From assembly GCF_011440275.1 (NCBI RefSeq), contig NZ_JAAOIV010000003.1:186001-250000 (forward strand): DNA of 64,000 bases, given 5' to 3'. Position numbers and translations under genes: made by a program. Within the stretch, counting starts at the first letter, position 1, and every line of letters begins with the position of its first letter. This DNA comes from Metallococcus carri. Its GTDB lineage: Bacteria; Actinomycetota; Actinomycetes; Actinomycetales; Dermatophilaceae. Under the pieces are notes generated by a model. The model did no database searches, had not been told where the DNA came from, and saw only the letters and a list, made by a program, of their open reading frames with translations. Shown in pieces: positions 17,976 to 30,562 of the stretch.

Positions 17976-19936
17976 CACTGAATCACCCAGACCAGACCGA
18001 GGATGGCGACGACGCCGGTGAGCATCGTCAGGGCATACGAGCGCACGAAACCGTTCTGCAGCTTGGCCAGGCGCGAGGAACTTCCGCCGATGAGCGCGGC
18101 CGTGCCGCCGGCGGCACCATCGACGCCCTTGTTGTCGGCGAAGACCAGACCGCGGGTCAGGTGCAGACCCGGGCGGGCGAAGATCGCCTCGTTGACGTCG
18201 TCCTGGTAGAGGTCCTTGCGCGCGGCGCGGGTCGCGAGCGACCCGACCGGCGGCACCACCGGCACCGCGTCACGGACATACCGCATCCAGGCCAGCGCGA
18301 CGCCCGCGGCGACGAGCAGCAACGTGAGGACGATCAAGACCGGCACCGGTATGACGGGCTCACCCTCCTCGTGCGCGCCGGTCACCGGAGCGAGCCAGTC
18401 GGTGATGATGCCCGTCGGGCCGATCGCCAGACCCAGCAGGGCCGAGCCGACCGCGAGCACCATCATCGGGATCGTCATGGTGAGCGGCGACTCGTGCGGG
18501 TGCACGTCGTCGGTCCAGCGGCGCTTGCCGTGGAAGGTCATGAAGAACAGCCGGGACATGTAGAACGCGGTGATGCCGGCGCAGATCAGCGCGGCCAGGC
18601 CGAAGACCCAGGGCCGCCAGCCCTCGCCGATGAAGGCCGCCTCGATGATCTTGTCCTTGGACCAGAAGCCGGACAGGCCGGGCACACCGATGATCGCCAG
18701 CCAGCCGAGGCCGAAGGTGATCCAGGTGATCTTCATGACCGCGGACAGCCCGCCGAAGCGGCGCATGTCGACCTGGTCGTTCATGCCGTGCATGACCGAC
18801 CCGGCACCGAGGAACATCCCGGCCTTGAAGAAGCCGTGCGTGACGAGGTGGAAGATCGCGAAGGCGTAGCCGACCGGGCCCAGCCCGGCGGCCAGGATCA
18901 TGTAGCCGATCTGGCTCATCGTCGAGGCGGCGAGCGCCTTCTTCAGGTCGTCCTTGGCGCAACCGACGATGGCGCCGAACATCAGCGTGATCGCCCCGAC
19001 GATGCAGACGGCCAGGCGCGCGTCCGGGGTCGCGGTGTAGATGGCATTGCTGCGCACGATCAGGTAGACGCCGGCGGTCACCATGGTCGCGGCGTGGATC
19101 AGCGCGGACACCGGCGTCGGGCCGGCCATCGCATCACCGAGCCAGGCCTGCAGCGGGAACTGCGCGGACTTACCGCAGGCGGCGACGAGCAGCAGGATGC
19201 CGATGATCGTCAGGGTGCCCTTGCCGGCGCCGGCCACGCTCGCATTCACGCTGGCGAAGTCGAGCTTGCCGAAGGTGGCGAACATCGTGAACATCGCGAG
19301 CAGCAGGCCGAGGTCGCCGACACGGTTCATGATGAAGGCCTTGTTGGCGGCGGTCGCGTAGGCCGGGTTCCAGTTCCAGAAGCCGATCAGCAGGTATGAC
19401 GCGAGGCCCACCCCCTCCCAGCCCAGGAAGAGGCCGAGGTAGGAGTCGGCGAGCACCAGCGTGAGCATCGCCGCGATGAACAGGTTCAGGTAGGCGAAGA
19501 AGCGGCGCTTGTCCGGGTCGTGCTCCATGTAGCCGAGGGAGTAGACGTGGATCAGCGAGCCGACGAAGGTGATCAGCATGACGAAGGTCATCGACAGCGG
19601 GTCCATCAGCATGCCGAAGTTCACGTCGAGCTTGCCGGCGGGGATCCACGAGTAGAGGTTCAGGTGCAGCGACCGCTCGCCGGCCGCCATACCCATCAGC
19701 TGAAGCAGCACGGCGACGCCGACACCGAAGGACGCCCAGGACAGGGCGGTCGCCAGCAGTGGACCGATCTTGTTGAGCGCCTTGCCACCGACGAGCAGCA
19801 GCGCGGCGCCGGCGAGCGGCAGCGCGATCATCAGCCAGCCGATCGCCGAGGCGCCCGACGCGTCACGGGTCGTCAACGCCGAACCCTCGGCGGCCAGACT
19901 CGCGACGTGGGGGGATAGGGAGAGCACTCCGGTCAC
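17975..19936 (-). CDS. nuoL: NADH-quinone oxidoreductase subunit L
   Basis: 653 aa, about 16 helices including the long lateral helix region at the C-terminus. Distal proton-pumping subunit. Features: [82 protein letters not shown] at 19936 follows a good AAGGAG five bases upstream. Ten bases separate it from nuoK. Confidence 0.97.
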   Translation of the reverse strand: MTGVLSLSPHVASLAAEGSALTTRDASGASAIGWLMIALPLAGAALLLVGGKALNKIGPLLATALSWASFGVGVAVLLQLMGMAAGERSLHLNLYSWIPAGKLDVNFGMLMDPLSMTFVMLITFVGSLIHVYSLGYMEHDPDKRRFFAYLNLFIAAMLTLVLADSYLGLFLGWEGVGLASYLLIGFWNWNPAYATAANKAFIMNRVGDLGLLLAMFTMFATFGKLDFASVNASVAGAGKGTLTIIGILLLVAACGKSAQFPLQAWLGDAMAGPTPVSALIHAATMVTAGVYLIVRSNAIYTATPDARLAVCIVGAITLMFGAIVGCAKDDLKKALAASTMSQIGYMILAAGLGPVGYAFAIFHLVTHGFFKAGMFLGAGSVMHGMNDQVDMRRFGGLSAVMKITWITFGLGWLAIIGVPGLSGFWSKDKIIEAAFIGEGWRPWVFGLAALICAGITAFYMSRLFFMTFHGKRRWTDDVHPHESPLTMTIPMMVLAVGSALLGLAIGPTGIITDWLAPVTGAHEEGEPVIPVPVLIVLTLLLVAAGVALAWMRYVRDAVPVVPPVGSLATRAARKDLYQDDVNEAIFARPGLHLTRGLVFADNKGVDGAAGGTAALIGGSSSRLAKLQNGFVRSYALTMLTGVVAILGLVWVIQ

Positions 19937-19946
19937 CGCTCCTTCT

Positions 19947-20246
19947 TTACAGCTTCAGCAGGTTCGCGTCGTCGACCGAGGCCGACCGGCGAGCACGGAA
20001 GATGGCCATGATGATGGCGAGGCCGACCACGACCTCGGCCGCCGCCACGACCATCACGAACAGGGCGATGACCTGGCCGTCGAGCGAGCCTTGCATGCGC
20101 GCGAAGGTCACGAACGCCAGGTTGGCGGCATTGAGCATCAGCTCGACGCCCATGAACACGATGATCGCGTTGCGGCGCAGCAGCACCGTGGTCGCGCCGA
20201 TCGCGAAGAGGATCGTCGACAGGTAGACGTAGACGGTGATGTTCAC
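19947..20246 (-). CDS. nuoK: NADH-quinone oxidoreductase subunit K
   Basis: 99 aa with three membrane helices, the standard NuoK size. The second helix holds the conserved glutamates in [18 protein letters not shown], needed for coupling. GTG 20246 overlaps the nuoJ stop (GTGA). Confidence 0.96.
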   Translation of the reverse strand: MNITVYVYLSTILFAIGATTVLLRRNAIIVFMGVELMLNAANLAFVTFARMQGSLDGQVIALFVMVVAAAEVVVGLAIIMAIFRARRSASVDDANLLKL

Positions 20247-21031
20247 TTGTCGTCTCCGTTCCCGCGGCGGGTCATGTCACCGGTCTCGCCTTCGAGCTCC
20301 TGGGAGATGGCGAGCTCCTTGTCCGCCGTCGCGACCTGGCCGCGCGCCTTGAGCACGCGCGAGATCGACAGCTCGCTGGTGCTGCCGTCGGGCAGCAGCG
20401 CCGGGGTGTCGACCGCGTTGTGCCGGGCATAGACACCGGGCGCCGGCAGGCCGGCGACATTGCGACCGCTCTTGATCCGGGCGCGCGACCAGTCGGCCTG
20501 GCTCGGGCGCTCGGACAGCCGCTCGCGGTGAGCGAGCATCATCGCGCCGAGCGCGGCGGTGATCAGCAGCGCGGAGGTGGCCTCGAAGACCCAGACGTAG
20601 TTGCCGAAGATCAGCCGGGCGATGCCGCTGACATTGCCCTGCGAGTTGGCCCGGTCCAGGCCGGTGCCCGCGGGGAAGGTGGCCTTGCCGATGGTCGCCA
20701 GACCGAGCGCGGCGAGGGCCAGGCCCAGCAGTAACCCGGCCCAGCGCTGACCGCGGATGGTCTCGACCAGCGAGTCGGAGCTGTCGACGCCGACCAGCAT
20801 GATGACGAACAGGAACAGCATCATCACCGCGCCGGAGTAGACGAAGATCTGGATGACGCCGAGGAACTCGGCCTGCTGGGCGATATAGAAGATGCCCAGC
20901 ACGACCATCGTCAGCGCCATACCCATCGCGGCGTGCACCGCCTTGCGGGCGAAGAGCAGCGCGAGCGCACCGATCACCGACAGCGGTGCGGCAAGCGCGA
21001 ACAGGGTGGACTCGGCACCCCCGAGCTTCAT
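20243..21031 (-). CDS. nuoJ: NADH-quinone oxidoreductase subunit J
   Basis: 262 aa. Five N-terminal helices of the NuoJ membrane subunit ([20 protein letters not shown], then [20 protein letters not shown]) followed by a long polar cytoplasmic tail (about residue 180 onward) characteristic of actinobacterial NuoJ. ATG 21031 forms TGATG with the nuoI stop; a GTG one codon earlier is possible. Confidence 0.95.
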   Translation of the reverse strand: MKLGGAESTLFALAAPLSVIGALALLFARKAVHAAMGMALTMVVLGIFYIAQQAEFLGVIQIFVYSGAVMMLFLFVIMLVGVDSSDSLVETIRGQRWAGLLLGLALAALGLATIGKATFPAGTGLDRANSQGNVSGIARLIFGNYVWVFEATSALLITAALGAMMLAHRERLSERPSQADWSRARIKSGRNVAGLPAPGVYARHNAVDTPALLPDGSTSELSISRVLKARGQVATADKELAISQELEGETGDMTRRGNGDDK

Positions 21032-21711
21032 CACGGGCGGCCCTCCCCAGCGTGTTGTCCTGCCTCCTGGTGCTCCACCGGGAGGGTGTCCGGCTCATCG
21101 ACGGTCGTGTCGCCGTCGTGCCGCTCGACCCATTCCTGCTGGGCCGGGGTGGCGCCGGTGACCTTGCCGAGGTAGTAGTCGCGCTCGTCCATGCCCTCGA
21201 CCATCGGGTGCGGCGCGGGCAGCATGCCGGACAACACCGGCGCGAGCAACTGGTCCTTGGTGAAGATCAGGTCGGCGCGGTTGTCGTCGGCGAGTTCGTA
21301 CTCGTTGGTCATCGTGAGCGCGCGGGTCGGGCAGGCCTCGATGCACAGGCCGCAGAAGATGCAGCGCAGGTAGTTGATCTGGTAGACGCGGCCGTAGCGC
21401 TCGCCGGGGCTAAACCGCTCCCCTGCCGCGTCGTCGTTGTTGGCGCCCTCGACCAGGATGGCGTCGGCCGGGCAGGCCCACGCGCACAGCTCGCAGCCGA
21501 CGCATTTCTCCAGCCCGTCCGGGTGGCGGTTGAGCTGGTGCCGGCCGTGGAAGCGCAGCTGGGTCGGGCGCTTCTGCTCGGGGTATTCCTCGGTCTGCAC
21601 CTTGCGGAACATCGTCGCGAAGGTGACGCCGAACCCGGCGACGGGCGCGAAGAGGTCCTTGAAGGACCCGCCCTTGTCGGGATCGGGGCGTCGGTTGCCG
21701 TTGTCAGCCAC
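21031..21711 (-). CDS. nuoI: NADH-quinone oxidoreductase subunit I
   Basis: 226 aa. Peripheral two-[4Fe-4S] ferredoxin subunit. Both cluster motifs are intact: [16 protein letters not shown] and [16 protein letters not shown]. There is a C-terminal polar extension relative to E. coli NuoI, usual in this phylum. GTG 21711; it overlaps nuoH by 8 bp. Confidence 0.96.
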   Translation of the reverse strand: MADNGNRRPDPDKGGSFKDLFAPVAGFGVTFATMFRKVQTEEYPEQKRPTQLRFHGRHQLNRHPDGLEKCVGCELCAWACPADAILVEGANNDDAAGERFSPGERYGRVYQINYLRCIFCGLCIEACPTRALTMTNEYELADDNRADLIFTKDQLLAPVLSGMLPAPHPMVEGMDERDYYLGKVTGATPAQQEWVERHDGDTTVDEPDTLPVEHQEAGQHAGEGRP

Positions 21712-23044
21712 GGGGTTCCTCCGGGTCGGTGGTGGTGCGGGCGCCGGTCAACGCGGGACGCGACTCACGCAGTCGCTGGCCCGGCATCGGCGGGACCGGG
21801 TGACCGCCGGCGAAGGGGTCGATCTCCTCCGGCTGGCGGGGTGCCTTCTCCGCCTCGGCCCGCGAGCGGCGCACATCGAAGGCCCATGCCGCGGCGAAGA
21901 CCACGATGATGACGGCCGCGATGACGAGCAGCAGCGAGCGGCGAATGTCGGTGAAGCCCAACGAGATCTGCCCGTTGCCGAGGAAGCCGTTGTTGGCGGC
22001 GCGCATGAACGCCACCGCGACCACCCAGGCCAGGGTCAGCGGGATCAGCACCTTCCAGCCGAGGCGCATGAACTGGTCGTAGCGGACGCGCGGCAGCGAG
22101 CCACGCAGCCAGACGAAGAAGAACATGAACATCCACAGCTTGATAAAGAACCACAGCAGGCCCCACCAGCCGCCGTTCATGCCGAGCGCGGCGAACCCGG
22201 GAGGTGCCTGCCAGCCGCCGAGGAAGAGCGTGGTCGCCAGGGCGGAGACCGTGAACATGTTGACGTACTCGCCGAGGAAGAACATCGCGAACTTCAGCGA
22301 GGAGTATTCGGTGTGGAAGCCACCGGTCAACTCGCCCTCACCCTCGGCGAGGTCGAAGGGCAACCGGTTGGTCTCGCCGACCATGGTGATGACGTAGACG
22401 ATGAACGAGAAGAACATCGGCAGCACGTGCCACAGGCTCTTTTGCGAGGTGACGACCTGCGAGGTGGACATCGAGCCGGAGTAGAGGAAGACCGCGACCA
22501 GCGACAGGCCCATCGCGATCTCGTAGGAGATCACCTGCGCCGAGCTGCGCAGCCCACCGAGCAGCGGGTAGGTCGAGCCGGAGGACCAGCCCGCCAGCAC
22601 GATGCCGTAGACACCCACGCCCGCGACGGCCAGCACGAGCAGCGTGGCGACCGGGGTGTCGGTGAGCTGCAGCGGGGTGCGGTGGCCGAACATCCACACT
22701 TCATTGGACAGCGGGATGATCGCGAAGGACACGAACGCCATCGCCCCGGCGATCGCCGGCGCCAGCCAGAACATCAGCTTGTCGGCGTTCTTGGGGACGA
22801 TGTCCTCCTTGAGCGCCAGCTTCACGCCGTCGGCAAGGGTCTGCAGCAGACCGAACGGGCCGGTGCGGTTCGGGCCGGGACGCTGCTGCATCCGGCCGAT
22901 GACCCGCCGCTCGAACCAGATCACGAGCAGGGTGTTGAGCAGCAGGAAGACGAACAGCATGAGCGCCTTGATCAGCGACAACCACCACGGGGTGTCGCTG
23001 AAGTCGGCGACCGGGTTGTCGGTCACGCTCGCCAGCGCGTTCAT
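21704..23044 (-). CDS. nuoH: NADH-quinone oxidoreductase subunit H
   Basis: 446 aa, eight helices plus a polar C-terminal tail of about 60 residues. Forms the quinone chamber with NuoB and NuoD. Conserved stretches: [20 protein letters not shown], the acidic loop [20 protein letters not shown], and [21 protein letters not shown] 23044 (ATGA overlap with nuoG) is chosen; the longer open frame upstream overlaps nuoG. Confidence 0.96.
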   Translation of the reverse strand: MNALASVTDNPVADFSDTPWWLSLIKALMLFVFLLLNTLLVIWFERRVIGRMQQRPGPNRTGPFGLLQTLADGVKLALKEDIVPKNADKLMFWLAPAIAGAMAFVSFAIIPLSNEVWMFGHRTPLQLTDTPVATLLVLAVAGVGVYGIVLAGWSSGSTYPLLGGLRSSAQVISYEIAMGLSLVAVFLYSGSMSTSQVVTSQKSLWHVLPMFFSFIVYVITMVGETNRLPFDLAEGEGELTGGFHTEYSSLKFAMFFLGEYVNMFTVSALATTLFLGGWQAPPGFAALGMNGGWWGLLWFFIKLWMFMFFFVWLRGSLPRVRYDQFMRLGWKVLIPLTLAWVVAVAFMRAANNGFLGNGQISLGFTDIRRSLLLVIAAVIIVVFAAAWAFDVRRSRAEAEKAPRQPEEIDPFAGGHPVPPMPGQRLRESRPALTGARTTTDPEEPRG

Positions 23045-25530
23045 CGGGCACCTGCCTTGCGGAGGGCGACCGGCGCGCCCGCGTCGACGCCGAGCATCGA
23101 GCGGACCGCGCAGTCGCGGGAATTGGTCGGCACCCACACCACGTGGTCGGGCATCTCGGTCACCAGCACCGGGAGGGTGACCTCGCCGATCTTGGTGGAC
23201 AAGGTGAGCGCGTCGCCGTCGCGGACACCGGCGCCGGCCGCGGTCGCCGCCGACACGCGGGCGATGGTCGGGCGGGCGGTGCCGGCGAGATAGGGCTCGC
23301 CGTCCTGCAGCCGCCCGGCGTCGAGCAGTTGCGCCCAGGTGGCGAGCACCGCTTCGCCGACGAGCGGGCGCGGGGCCGGGCCGCGGCGGGCGCGCGGGCG
23401 GACCACGCGCTCCCCCGTCCACGGGCCGAGCTCGGCCATCTCGGCGCGCACCTGGTCCACCGACCGGGTGCCGAGGAAGTCGCCCATCTCGGCGGACAGC
23501 AGGTCGAGCACGCGGTGGTCGGCCATCGCCTGGGTGTCCAGAGCGCGCTCGAAGGGGCGCACGCGACCCTCCCAGTCGACATACATGCCGGCCTTCTCCT
23601 GCTGGGGAGCCACCGGGAGTATGACGTCAGCGTGCTCGGCCACCGCCGAATCGCGGACTTCGAGGGACACCACGAAAGCACGCTGCAGCGCAGCGCGCAC
23701 GACGTCCTGGTCGAGCAGGTCGTGCGGGTCGACGCCGCCCACGACCAGACCGGACAGGGAGCCGTCCGCCGCGGCGCGCACGATCGCGTTGCCGTCCCGG
23801 CCGGGCTGCGCGGGCAGGTCGGTGGCGCCCCACACGGTGGCGACCTGGTCGCGGGCCTGCGGGTTGTCGACGCTGCGGCCGCCGGGCAGCAGCGTCGGCA
23901 GCGCACCGGCTTCGAGCGCACCGCGCTCACCGGCGCGACGCGGCACCCACGCCACCCGGGCGTCCTTGGCGGCGGCGAGGGCGAGCACGGCCGACAGCGC
24001 GCCGGGCACGCTCGCCATCCGCTCACCGACGAGGATCACGCTGCCGGAGGAGAACTCGCCCGCGACCTCGTCCAGGCCACCGCCGGGGTTGGCCAGCGCG
24101 TCGAGCACCTCGGCCTCGGTGCCGGGTGCGGTCGGCACGAGGGTTCCGCCCAGCTTGCCCAGGCCGCGGCTGGCGAAGGGCGCCAGCGAGAAGACCTTGA
24201 CCTTGCCCTTGCGGGCTCCCTTGCGCAGGCGCAGGAAGACGATCGGGCTCTCGTCCTCGGGCTCGAAGCCCACGAGCAGCACCGACGGGGCGTGCTCGAG
24301 GTCGGCATATGTGACGGCTCCGCCCTCGGGGCCGGTGGCGACGACCTGGTGAGCCAGGAAGTCGGCTTCCTCGGCCGAGTGCGGCCGAGCCCGGAAGTCG
24401 ATGTCATTGGTGCCGAGCACCAGCCGGGTGAACTTGCTGTAGGCATAGGCGTCTTCGGCGCTGATGCGCCCACCGGTGAGCACACCGACGCCCCGGGCGT
24501 CCCGCGCCGCGGCGAGACCGCGCGCAGCCGCCTCGAGCGCCTCAGGCCAGCCGGCGACCCGCAGCTCGCCGTTCGCGTCGCGCACCATCGGGGTCTGCAC
24601 GCGGTCGCGGGTGGCGTACTGGAAGGCCCAGCGGCCCTTGTCGCAGTTCCACTCCTCGTTGACGTCGACGTCCAGCAGCGCCATCCGGCGCAGCACGACG
24701 CCGCGTCGGTGGTCGGTGCGCAGCGAGCAGCCGCTCGCGCAGTGCTCGCACACGCTCGGGGTCGACACCAGGTCGAACGGGCGGGACCGGAAGCGGTATG
24801 CCGAGCCGGTGAGCGCGCCGACCGGGCAGATCTGCACCGTGTTGCCCGAGAAATACGACTCGAACGGCTGTTCTTCGTAGATGCCGACCTGCTGCAACGC
24901 ACCGCGCTCGATCAGCGCGATGAAGGGATCACCGGCGACCTGGTCGGAGAACCGGGTGCAGCGGGCACACAGCACGCAGCGCTCCCGGTCGAGCAGCACC
25001 TGGGAGGAGATGTTGATCGGCTTGGGGTAGGTGCGCTTGATGTCCTCGAAGCGCGAGATCGGCCGGCCGTTGCTCATCGCCTGGTTCTGCAACGGGCATT
25101 CGCCGCCCTTGTCACACACCGGGCAGTCGAGCGGGTGGTTGATGAGCAGCAGCTCCATCACGCCCTGCTGGGCCTTGTCGGCCACCGGCGAGGTCTGCTG
25201 GGTCTTGACCTCCATGCCGTCGCTGACCTCGAGGGTGCAGGACGCCTGCGGCTTGGGCATCGGCTTCATCGAGCCGTCCGGGCCCTTGGTCGACACCTCG
25301 ACCAGGCACTGCCGGCAGGCGCCGATCGGGTCGAGCAGCGGGTGGTCGCAGAACCGCGGGATCTGCACGCCGACCTTCTCGGCGGCGCGAATGACGAGCG
25401 TGCCCTTGGGCACGCTCACCGGCACACCGTCGATGGTCAGCGTGATGTCGTCGGCCGCGATGGGCGGCGCGGCGTTGCCACCCTTGTCGACGGCATTGCC
25501 GCCGGCGGAGGGAGAGGTGACGGTCGTCAT
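23041..25530 (-). CDS. nuoG: NADH-quinone oxidoreductase subunit G
   Basis: 829 aa. Large iron-sulfur subunit of the NADH-input module. The N-terminus carries the 2Fe-2S ligands ([15 protein letters not shown]), then the His-Cys set in [13 protein letters not shown], the 4Fe-4[21 protein letters not shown], and the extra N7-type [17 protein letters not shown]. The rest is a molybdopterin-oxidoreductase-like domain that has lost the cofactor in this family. ATG 25530 with ATGA overlap with nuoF. Confidence 0.96.
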   Translation of the reverse strand: MTTVTSPSAGGNAVDKGGNAAPPIAADDITLTIDGVPVSVPKGTLVIRAAEKVGVQIPRFCDHPLLDPIGACRQCLVEVSTKGPDGSMKPMPKPQASCTLEVSDGMEVKTQQTSPVADKAQQGVMELLLINHPLDCPVCDKGGECPLQNQAMSNGRPISRFEDIKRTYPKPINISSQVLLDRERCVLCARCTRFSDQVAGDPFIALIERGALQQVGIYEEQPFESYFSGNTVQICPVGALTGSAYRFRSRPFDLVSTPSVCEHCASGCSLRTDHRRGVVLRRMALLDVDVNEEWNCDKGRWAFQYATRDRVQTPMVRDANGELRVAGWPEALEAAARGLAAARDARGVGVLTGGRISAEDAYAYSKFTRLVLGTNDIDFRARPHSAEEADFLAHQVVATGPEGGAVTYADLEHAPSVLLVGFEPEDESPIVFLRLRKGARKGKVKVFSLAPFASRGLGKLGGTLVPTAPGTEAEVLDALANPGGGLDEVAGEFSSGSVILVGERMASVPGALSAVLALAAAKDARVAWVPRRAGERGALEAGALPTLLPGGRSVDNPQARDQVATVWGATDLPAQPGRDGNAIVRAAADGSLSGLVVGGVDPHDLLDQDVVRAALQRAFVVSLEVRDSAVAEHADVILPVAPQQEKAGMYVDWEGRVRPFERALDTQAMADHRVLDLLSAEMGDFLGTRSVDQVRAEMAELGPWTGERVVRPRARRGPAPRPLVGEAVLATWAQLLDAGRLQDGEPYLAGTARPTIARVSAATAAGAGVRDGDALTLSTKIGEVTLPVLVTEMPDHVVWVPTNSRDCAVRSMLGVDAGAPVALRKAGAR

Positions 25531-26840
25531 ACGGAGACGGTCTCCTTCGTGTCGAACAGCACCGAACGCTCCGGCGGGAAGGCGACCCACCAGGGCGTGT
25601 GCATGCCGGTTTCGAACTCCTCGCGGAAGTACTGCACCGCAGAGGTGACGGGGCTGGTCGCGCCGTCGCCGAGCGCGCAGAAGCTGCGGCCGAGGATGTT
25701 GTCACAGACGTCGAGCAGGGTGTCGATGTCCCCTTGCGTGCCCTGCCCGTGCTCCAGGCGGGTCATGATCTGCTTCAGCCAGAAGGTGCCCTCGCGGCAG
25801 GGGGTGCATTTGCCGCAGGACTCGTGGGCATAGAAGTCGATCCAGCGGCTCACCGCGCGCACGACCGAGACGGTCTCGTCGAAGATCTGCAGCGCACGGG
25901 TGCCGAGCATCGAGCCGGCCGCGGCGACCGACTCGAAGTCGAGCGGCACGTCCAGGTGCTCGGCGGTGAAGATCGGCGTCGAGGATCCGCCCGGCGTCCA
26001 GAACTTCAGCTGGTGACCATTACGCATGCCACCGGCCATGTCGATCAGCTCGCGCAGCGTGATGCCGAGCGGGGCTTCGTACTGGCCGGGGCGGGTCACG
26101 TGGCCGGACAGGCTGAAGATGCCGAAACCGCTGGACTTCTCGGTGCCCATGCCCTTGAACCAGTCCGCGCCGTGCAACAGGATCGGCGGCACCGACGCGA
26201 TCGATTCGACATTGTTGACGACGGTCGGGCGGGCGTAGAGACCGGCGACGGCCGGGAACGGCGGCTTCAGGCGCGGCTGGCCGCGACGGCCCTCGAGACT
26301 GTCGAGCAGCGCGGTCTCCTCGCCGCAGATGTAAGCGCCCGCGCCGGCGTGCACGGTTACATCGAGGTCGAAACCGGTGCCGTGGATGTTCTTGCCGAGG
26401 TGGCCCGCGGCATACGCCTCCTCGACCGCCTTCTGCAGCCGCCGGTAGACGTGCACGACCTCGCCGCGCACGTAGATGAAGGCGTGGTTGCAGCCGATGG
26501 CGTAGGAGGTGATCGCCACGCCCTCGATGAGGAAGTGCGGCGCGGCCATCATCAGCGGGATGTCCTTGCAGGTGCCCGGCTCGGACTCATCGGCGTTGAC
26601 CACGAGATAGCGAGGGCCGCCGTCCGGCTTGGGCAGGAAGCCCCACTTCATGCCGGTCGGGAAGCCCGCGCCGCCACGGCCGCGCAGCCCGGAGTCCTTG
26701 GCCATCGCGACCAGATCCTCCTGGCTCATGCCGAGCGCCTTGTCGAGCGCCTGGTAGCCCTCGTTGTCCAGATAGGTCTGCAAGGTCCAGCTCTGGGCGG
26801 CGTCCCAGAACTTGGTGAGGATCGGCGTGAGGTCAGTCAT
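25527..26840 (-). CDS. nuoF: NADH-quinone oxidoreductase subunit F
   Basis: 437 aa. Binds NADH and FMN and cluster N3. Motifs: [16 protein letters not shown] and [12 protein letters not shown] for nucleotide/FMN, and [12 protein letters not shown] for the cluster. Starts [12 protein letters not shown] at 26840, overlapping the nuoE stop by 8 bp. Confidence 0.97.
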   Translation of the reverse strand: MTDLTPILTKFWDAAQSWTLQTYLDNEGYQALDKALGMSQEDLVAMAKDSGLRGRGGAGFPTGMKWGFLPKPDGGPRYLVVNADESEPGTCKDIPLMMAAPHFLIEGVAITSYAIGCNHAFIYVRGEVVHVYRRLQKAVEEAYAAGHLGKNIHGTGFDLDVTVHAGAGAYICGEETALLDSLEGRRGQPRLKPPFPAVAGLYARPTVVNNVESIASVPPILLHGADWFKGMGTEKSSGFGIFSLSGHVTRPGQYEAPLGITLRELIDMAGGMRNGHQLKFWTPGGSSTPIFTAEHLDVPLDFESVAAAGSMLGTRALQIFDETVSVVRAVSRWIDFYAHESCGKCTPCREGTFWLKQIMTRLEHGQGTQGDIDTLLDVCDNILGRSFCALGDGATSPVTSAVQYFREEFETGMHTPWWVAFPPERSVLFDTKETVSV

Positions 26841-27675
26841 TCTGCTCACCCTTCGCTGCTTCCGGGGTGCCGTGGCCCTCGGTGCTGGATTGGGTCGTGC
26901 CCGGCAGATTCTCCTGCTGTATGCCGGAGGCCTGCTCGGTCGCCTGGTGCTCGCCGCCCACCTCGTTCGCGGAGCCGGGGGCAACCCAACCACGCTCGTG
27001 GGCGAGCTTGAGGCCCTCGAGGGAGGCGGGGCCGGCGCCCGGGCCCTGGTCGGCCAGGCCGTCCGGGAAGCCGGCGAGCGTGCGCGACATCTGCTTGAAG
27101 GTGCACACGCGGTTCGGCCCGCGGCTCGGGCGCACCTCGGCGCCCTCGCGCAGGTCGTCGACCAGGCGGTTGGTCGACTCCGGCGTCATGTTGTCGAAGA
27201 ACTCCCAGTTGGCCATGACCACCGGGGCGTAATCGCACGCGGCATTGCACTCGATCCGCTCGAGGGTGACCTTGCCGTCCGGCGTCGTCTCGTCGTGACC
27301 GATGCCGAGGTGCTCGCTCACCGACTCCCAGATGGCGTCGCCGCCCATGATCGCGCACAGCGTGTTGGTGCAGACGCCGACGGTGTATTCGCCGTTGGGG
27401 TGGCGCTTGTACTGCGTGTAGAAGGTCGCCACACCGGACACCTCTGCGTCGGTGAGCTCGAGCTTCTCGGCGCAGAAGGTCACGCCGCGGCCGGTGACAT
27501 AGCCGTCGACGCTCTGGATCAGGTGCAGCATCGGCAGCAGCGCGGAGCGCTTCTGCGGGTAGCGCGCGATGATCGCATCGGAGTCGGCGTTGAGCTGGGC
27601 GAGCTGCTCAGCGGTGTACGGCTGGTCGCTGGCCTGCAGCGGCGTGAGTTCGTGCAGCGGGCTGTGATCGACCAT
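26833..27675 (-). CDS. nuoE: NADH-quinone oxidoreductase subunit E, C-terminally extended
   Basis: 280 aa. Thioredoxin-like 2Fe-2S subunit; the four ligands are visible in CTNTLC and CNAACDYAP. The first ~180 residues cover the family; an acidic/polar tail of roughly 90 residues (ending [10 protein letters not shown]) extends it. ATG 27675 is the start in the coupled form; it is now separated from nuoD by 103 bp of inserted DNA. Confidence 0.95.
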   Translation of the reverse strand: MVDHSPLHELTPLQASDQPYTAEQLAQLNADSDAIIARYPQKRSALLPMLHLIQSVDGYVTGRGVTFCAEKLELTDAEVSGVATFYTQYKRHPNGEYTVGVCTNTLCAIMGGDAIWESVSEHLGIGHDETTPDGKVTLERIECNAACDYAPVVMANWEFFDNMTPESTNRLVDDLREGAEVRPSRGPNRVCTFKQMSRTLAGFPDGLADQGPGAGPASLEGLKLAHERGWVAPGSANEVGGEHQATEQASGIQQENLPGTTQSSTEGHGTPEAAKGEQND

Positions 27676-27778
27676 CAGCGATCGACGCCTCCCATCCCCA
27701 CACCCCACGAAGTCCTCACTCGTTCCTCGCTCGGTACTTCGCGGGGACCCCGCAATTCCGTTCGGTTGCAACCACCCA
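27676..27778. repeat. Hairpin-forming insert between nuoD and nuoE with flanking duplication
   Basis: The only sizeable gap inside nuoB-nuoN. CCCCACGAAGT (27703-27713) and ACTTCGCGGGG (27736-27746) are inverted with one mismatch around a 22-nt loop; GCGGGGACCCCGC (27742-27754) is a second short palindrome. The sequence at 27673-27696 is repeated at 27777-27800 with three mismatches in 24, so the nuoD 3' end appears duplicated across the insert. Confidence 0.75.
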
Positions 27779-29137
27779 TCAGCGGTCAACCCCTCCCATC
27801 ACGGGATCAATAGAGGCCACCGCGACGATGACGTCGGCAACCGCGCCGCCCTCGCTCATCGCCGCCACGGCCTGCAGGTTGTTGAAGGACGGGTCGCGGA
27901 AGTGCGCCCGGTAGGGGCGAGTGCCGCCCGTCGACACGACATGGCAGCCGAGCTCGCCCTTGGGACTCTCGACCGCGGCATACGCCTGACCCGGCGGGAC
28001 CCGGAAACCTTCGGTGACCAGCTTGAAGTGGTGGATCAGCGACTCCATCGACTCGCCCATGATCTCGCGGATGTGGTCCAGGCTGTTGCCCTGACCGTCG
28101 CTGCCGACCGCGAGTTGCGCCGGCCAGGCGATCTTCTTGTCCGCCACCATGACCGGGCCGGGGGTGTCGTCCAGCCGCTGCACGGCCTGCTCGACGATCC
28201 GCATCGACTGGTACATCTCGTCCAGGCGGATCCGCAGCCGGCCGTAGGCATCGCAGGTGTCCGCGGTCGGCACGTCGAAGTCGTAGGTCTCGTAACCGCA
28301 GTAGGGCTCGGACTTGCGCAGGTCGTGCGGGTAGCCGGTCGAGCGCAGCACCGGTCCGGTGACGCCGAGGGCGATGCAGCCGGTCAGATCGAGATAGCCG
28401 ACGTCGACCGTGCGCCCCTTGAGGATCGGGTTTTCGTTGAGCAGGGCTTCGAGTTCGCCGATTCCCTTGCGCAGCAACGGCATCATCTCGCGGATCGCGT
28501 CGATGCAACCGGCCGGAATGTCCTGGGCGACGCCGCCGGGACGAATGTAGGAGTTGTTCATCCGCAGGCCGGTGACCATCTCGAAGATCCGCAGGATGCG
28601 CTCGCGCTCGCGGAAGCCGATGGTCATCACCGTGGTGGCGCCCATCTCCATGCCGCCGGTCGCGAGGGCGACGAGGTGGGAGGTGATCCGGTTGAGCTCC
28701 ATCATCATCACCCGGATGACATTGGCCCGCTCGGGGATCTGGTCGGTGATGCCGAGCACCTTCTCAACCGCCAGGCAGTATGCCGCCTCGTTGAACAGCG
28801 GCATCACGTAGTCCATCCGGGTGCAGAAGGTCACGCCCTGCGTCCAGGTGCGGAACTCCATGTTCTTCTCGATGCCGGTGTGCAGGTAGCCGATGCCCGC
28901 GCGGGCCTCGGTCACCGTCTCACCGTCGAGCTCGAGGATGAGCCGGAGCACGCCGTGGGTCGAGGGATGCTGCGGACCCATGTTGACCACGATGCGTTCT
29001 TCGTGCAGCGCGGTCGCTTCGTCGGTCACCGAATCCCAGTCGCCGCCAACGGCATTGATGACCGGGGTGTCCTCGGGCGCATCGCCCGGCGTGGACGCGC
29101 CGAACGCGTCGTTCTGAGTCGTCGTGCTACCGCTCAC
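27779..29137 (-). CDS. nuoD: NADH-quinone oxidoreductase subunit D
   Basis: 452 aa. 49-kDa subunit, hydrogenase-derived, forming the quinone site with Nuo[16 protein letters not shown] holds the conserved quinone-site histidine; [19 protein letters not shown] and the terminal [21 protein letters not shown]-like end (here [18 protein letters not shown]) are typical. GTG 29137 overlaps the nuoC stop (GTGA). The end GGVDR-TGA is the sequence duplicated in the insert before nuoE. Confidence 0.97.
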   Translation of the reverse strand: MSGSTTTQNDAFGASTPGDAPEDTPVINAVGGDWDSVTDEATALHEERIVVNMGPQHPSTHGVLRLILELDGETVTEARAGIGYLHTGIEKNMEFRTWTQGVTFCTRMDYVMPLFNEAAYCLAVEKVLGITDQIPERANVIRVMMMELNRITSHLVALATGGMEMGATTVMTIGFRERERILRIFEMVTGLRMNNSYIRPGGVAQDIPAGCIDAIREMMPLLRKGIGELEALLNENPILKGRTVDVGYLDLTGCIALGVTGPVLRSTGYPHDLRKSEPYCGYETYDFDVPTADTCDAYGRLRIRLDEMYQSMRIVEQAVQRLDDTPGPVMVADKKIAWPAQLAVGSDGQGNSLDHIREIMGESMESLIHHFKLVTEGFRVPPGQAYAAVESPKGELGCHVVSTGGTRPYRAHFRDPSFNNLQAVAAMSEGGAVADVIVAVASIDPVMGGVDR

Positions 29138-29924
29138 GTGTAACTCCTCCGCTCATCCGCCGGCGGCACCGTCGCGCCCTTGTACTCGACCGGCACGCCG
29201 CCGAGCGGGTAGTCCTTGCGCTGCGGGTGGCCCGGCCAGTCGTCCGGCATCAAGATCCGGGTCAGCGACGGGTGGCCCTCGAAAATGATCCCGAACATGT
29301 CCCAGGTCTCCCGCTCGTGCCAGTCGGCGCCCGGCCAGATCTCGACCACGCTCGGGATGCGCGGGTCGGTCTCCGGGACGGTGACCTCGAGACGGACCCG
29401 GCGGCTGTCGTTGGTCAGCGAAATCAGGTGGTAGACCGCGTGCAGCTCGCGACCGGTCTCCTGCGGGTAGTGCACGCCACTCACCGACATACACATCTCG
29501 AACCGCAAACCCGGCTCATCCCGCATCGCCCGCGCCACGGCCGGCAGATCCTCGCGGCGGACGAACAAGGTCATCTCGCCGCGGTCGATCACCACGCGCT
29601 CGATGCCTTGTGCGACAACGCCTTCCACCCGGTCGGCGATCTCGTCGAAGTAACCGCCATAGGGCCGCTGCGCTGCGCCCGGGAAGAGCACCGGCCGCTC
29701 CAGCCCGCCATACCCCGAGGTGTCACCACCGAGCGACGGGCCGAACATGCCGTGCCGCTCGGCGACCTTCACCGGCTCGCTGTCCTGCGGCGGCTCGACG
29801 ATCCGGCCGGCCTCCTGGGCCAGCTGCGCCGGCGGACGGGTCTCGGTCGGCGGCTCGACGACCGGGCCGGTCGCCGGGTCGCCGACGGTCGGCTTGTCCT
29901 GCTCGTTCTTGCCGTTATCCGCCA

Positions 29925-29925
<1 letters not shown>
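29134..29925 (-). CDS. nuoC: NADH-quinone oxidoreductase subunit C
   Basis: 263 aa. The NuoC domain occupies the C-terminal two thirds ([58 protein letters not shown]-like end). The first ~60 residues are a proline- and acid-rich extension, usual in Actinobacteria. ATG 29925 forms TGATG with the nuoB stop. Compare the truncated paralog at 1-399, which lacks this long N-terminus. Confidence 0.96.
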
Positions 29926-30479
<554 letters not shown>

Positions 30480-30520
30480 TCGTCTACCGCCTCATGCTTC
30501 CAAACACACGAAAATCGTTG

Positions 30521-30547
30521 CCGCGCAAGGGTTTTGATCCTTCGCGG
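30521..30547. repeat. Hairpin in the nuoA-nuoB gap
   Basis: CCGCGCAAGG (30521-30530), 8-nt loop, CCTTCGCGG (30539-30547): near-perfect inverted repeat with one bulged base. The same left arm CCGCGCAAGG occurs in a hairpin at 59628-59652, so this looks like a dispersed intergenic element rather than a nuo-specific signal. Confidence 0.6.
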
Positions 30548-30562
30548 AGGTCATCGCCTCGA

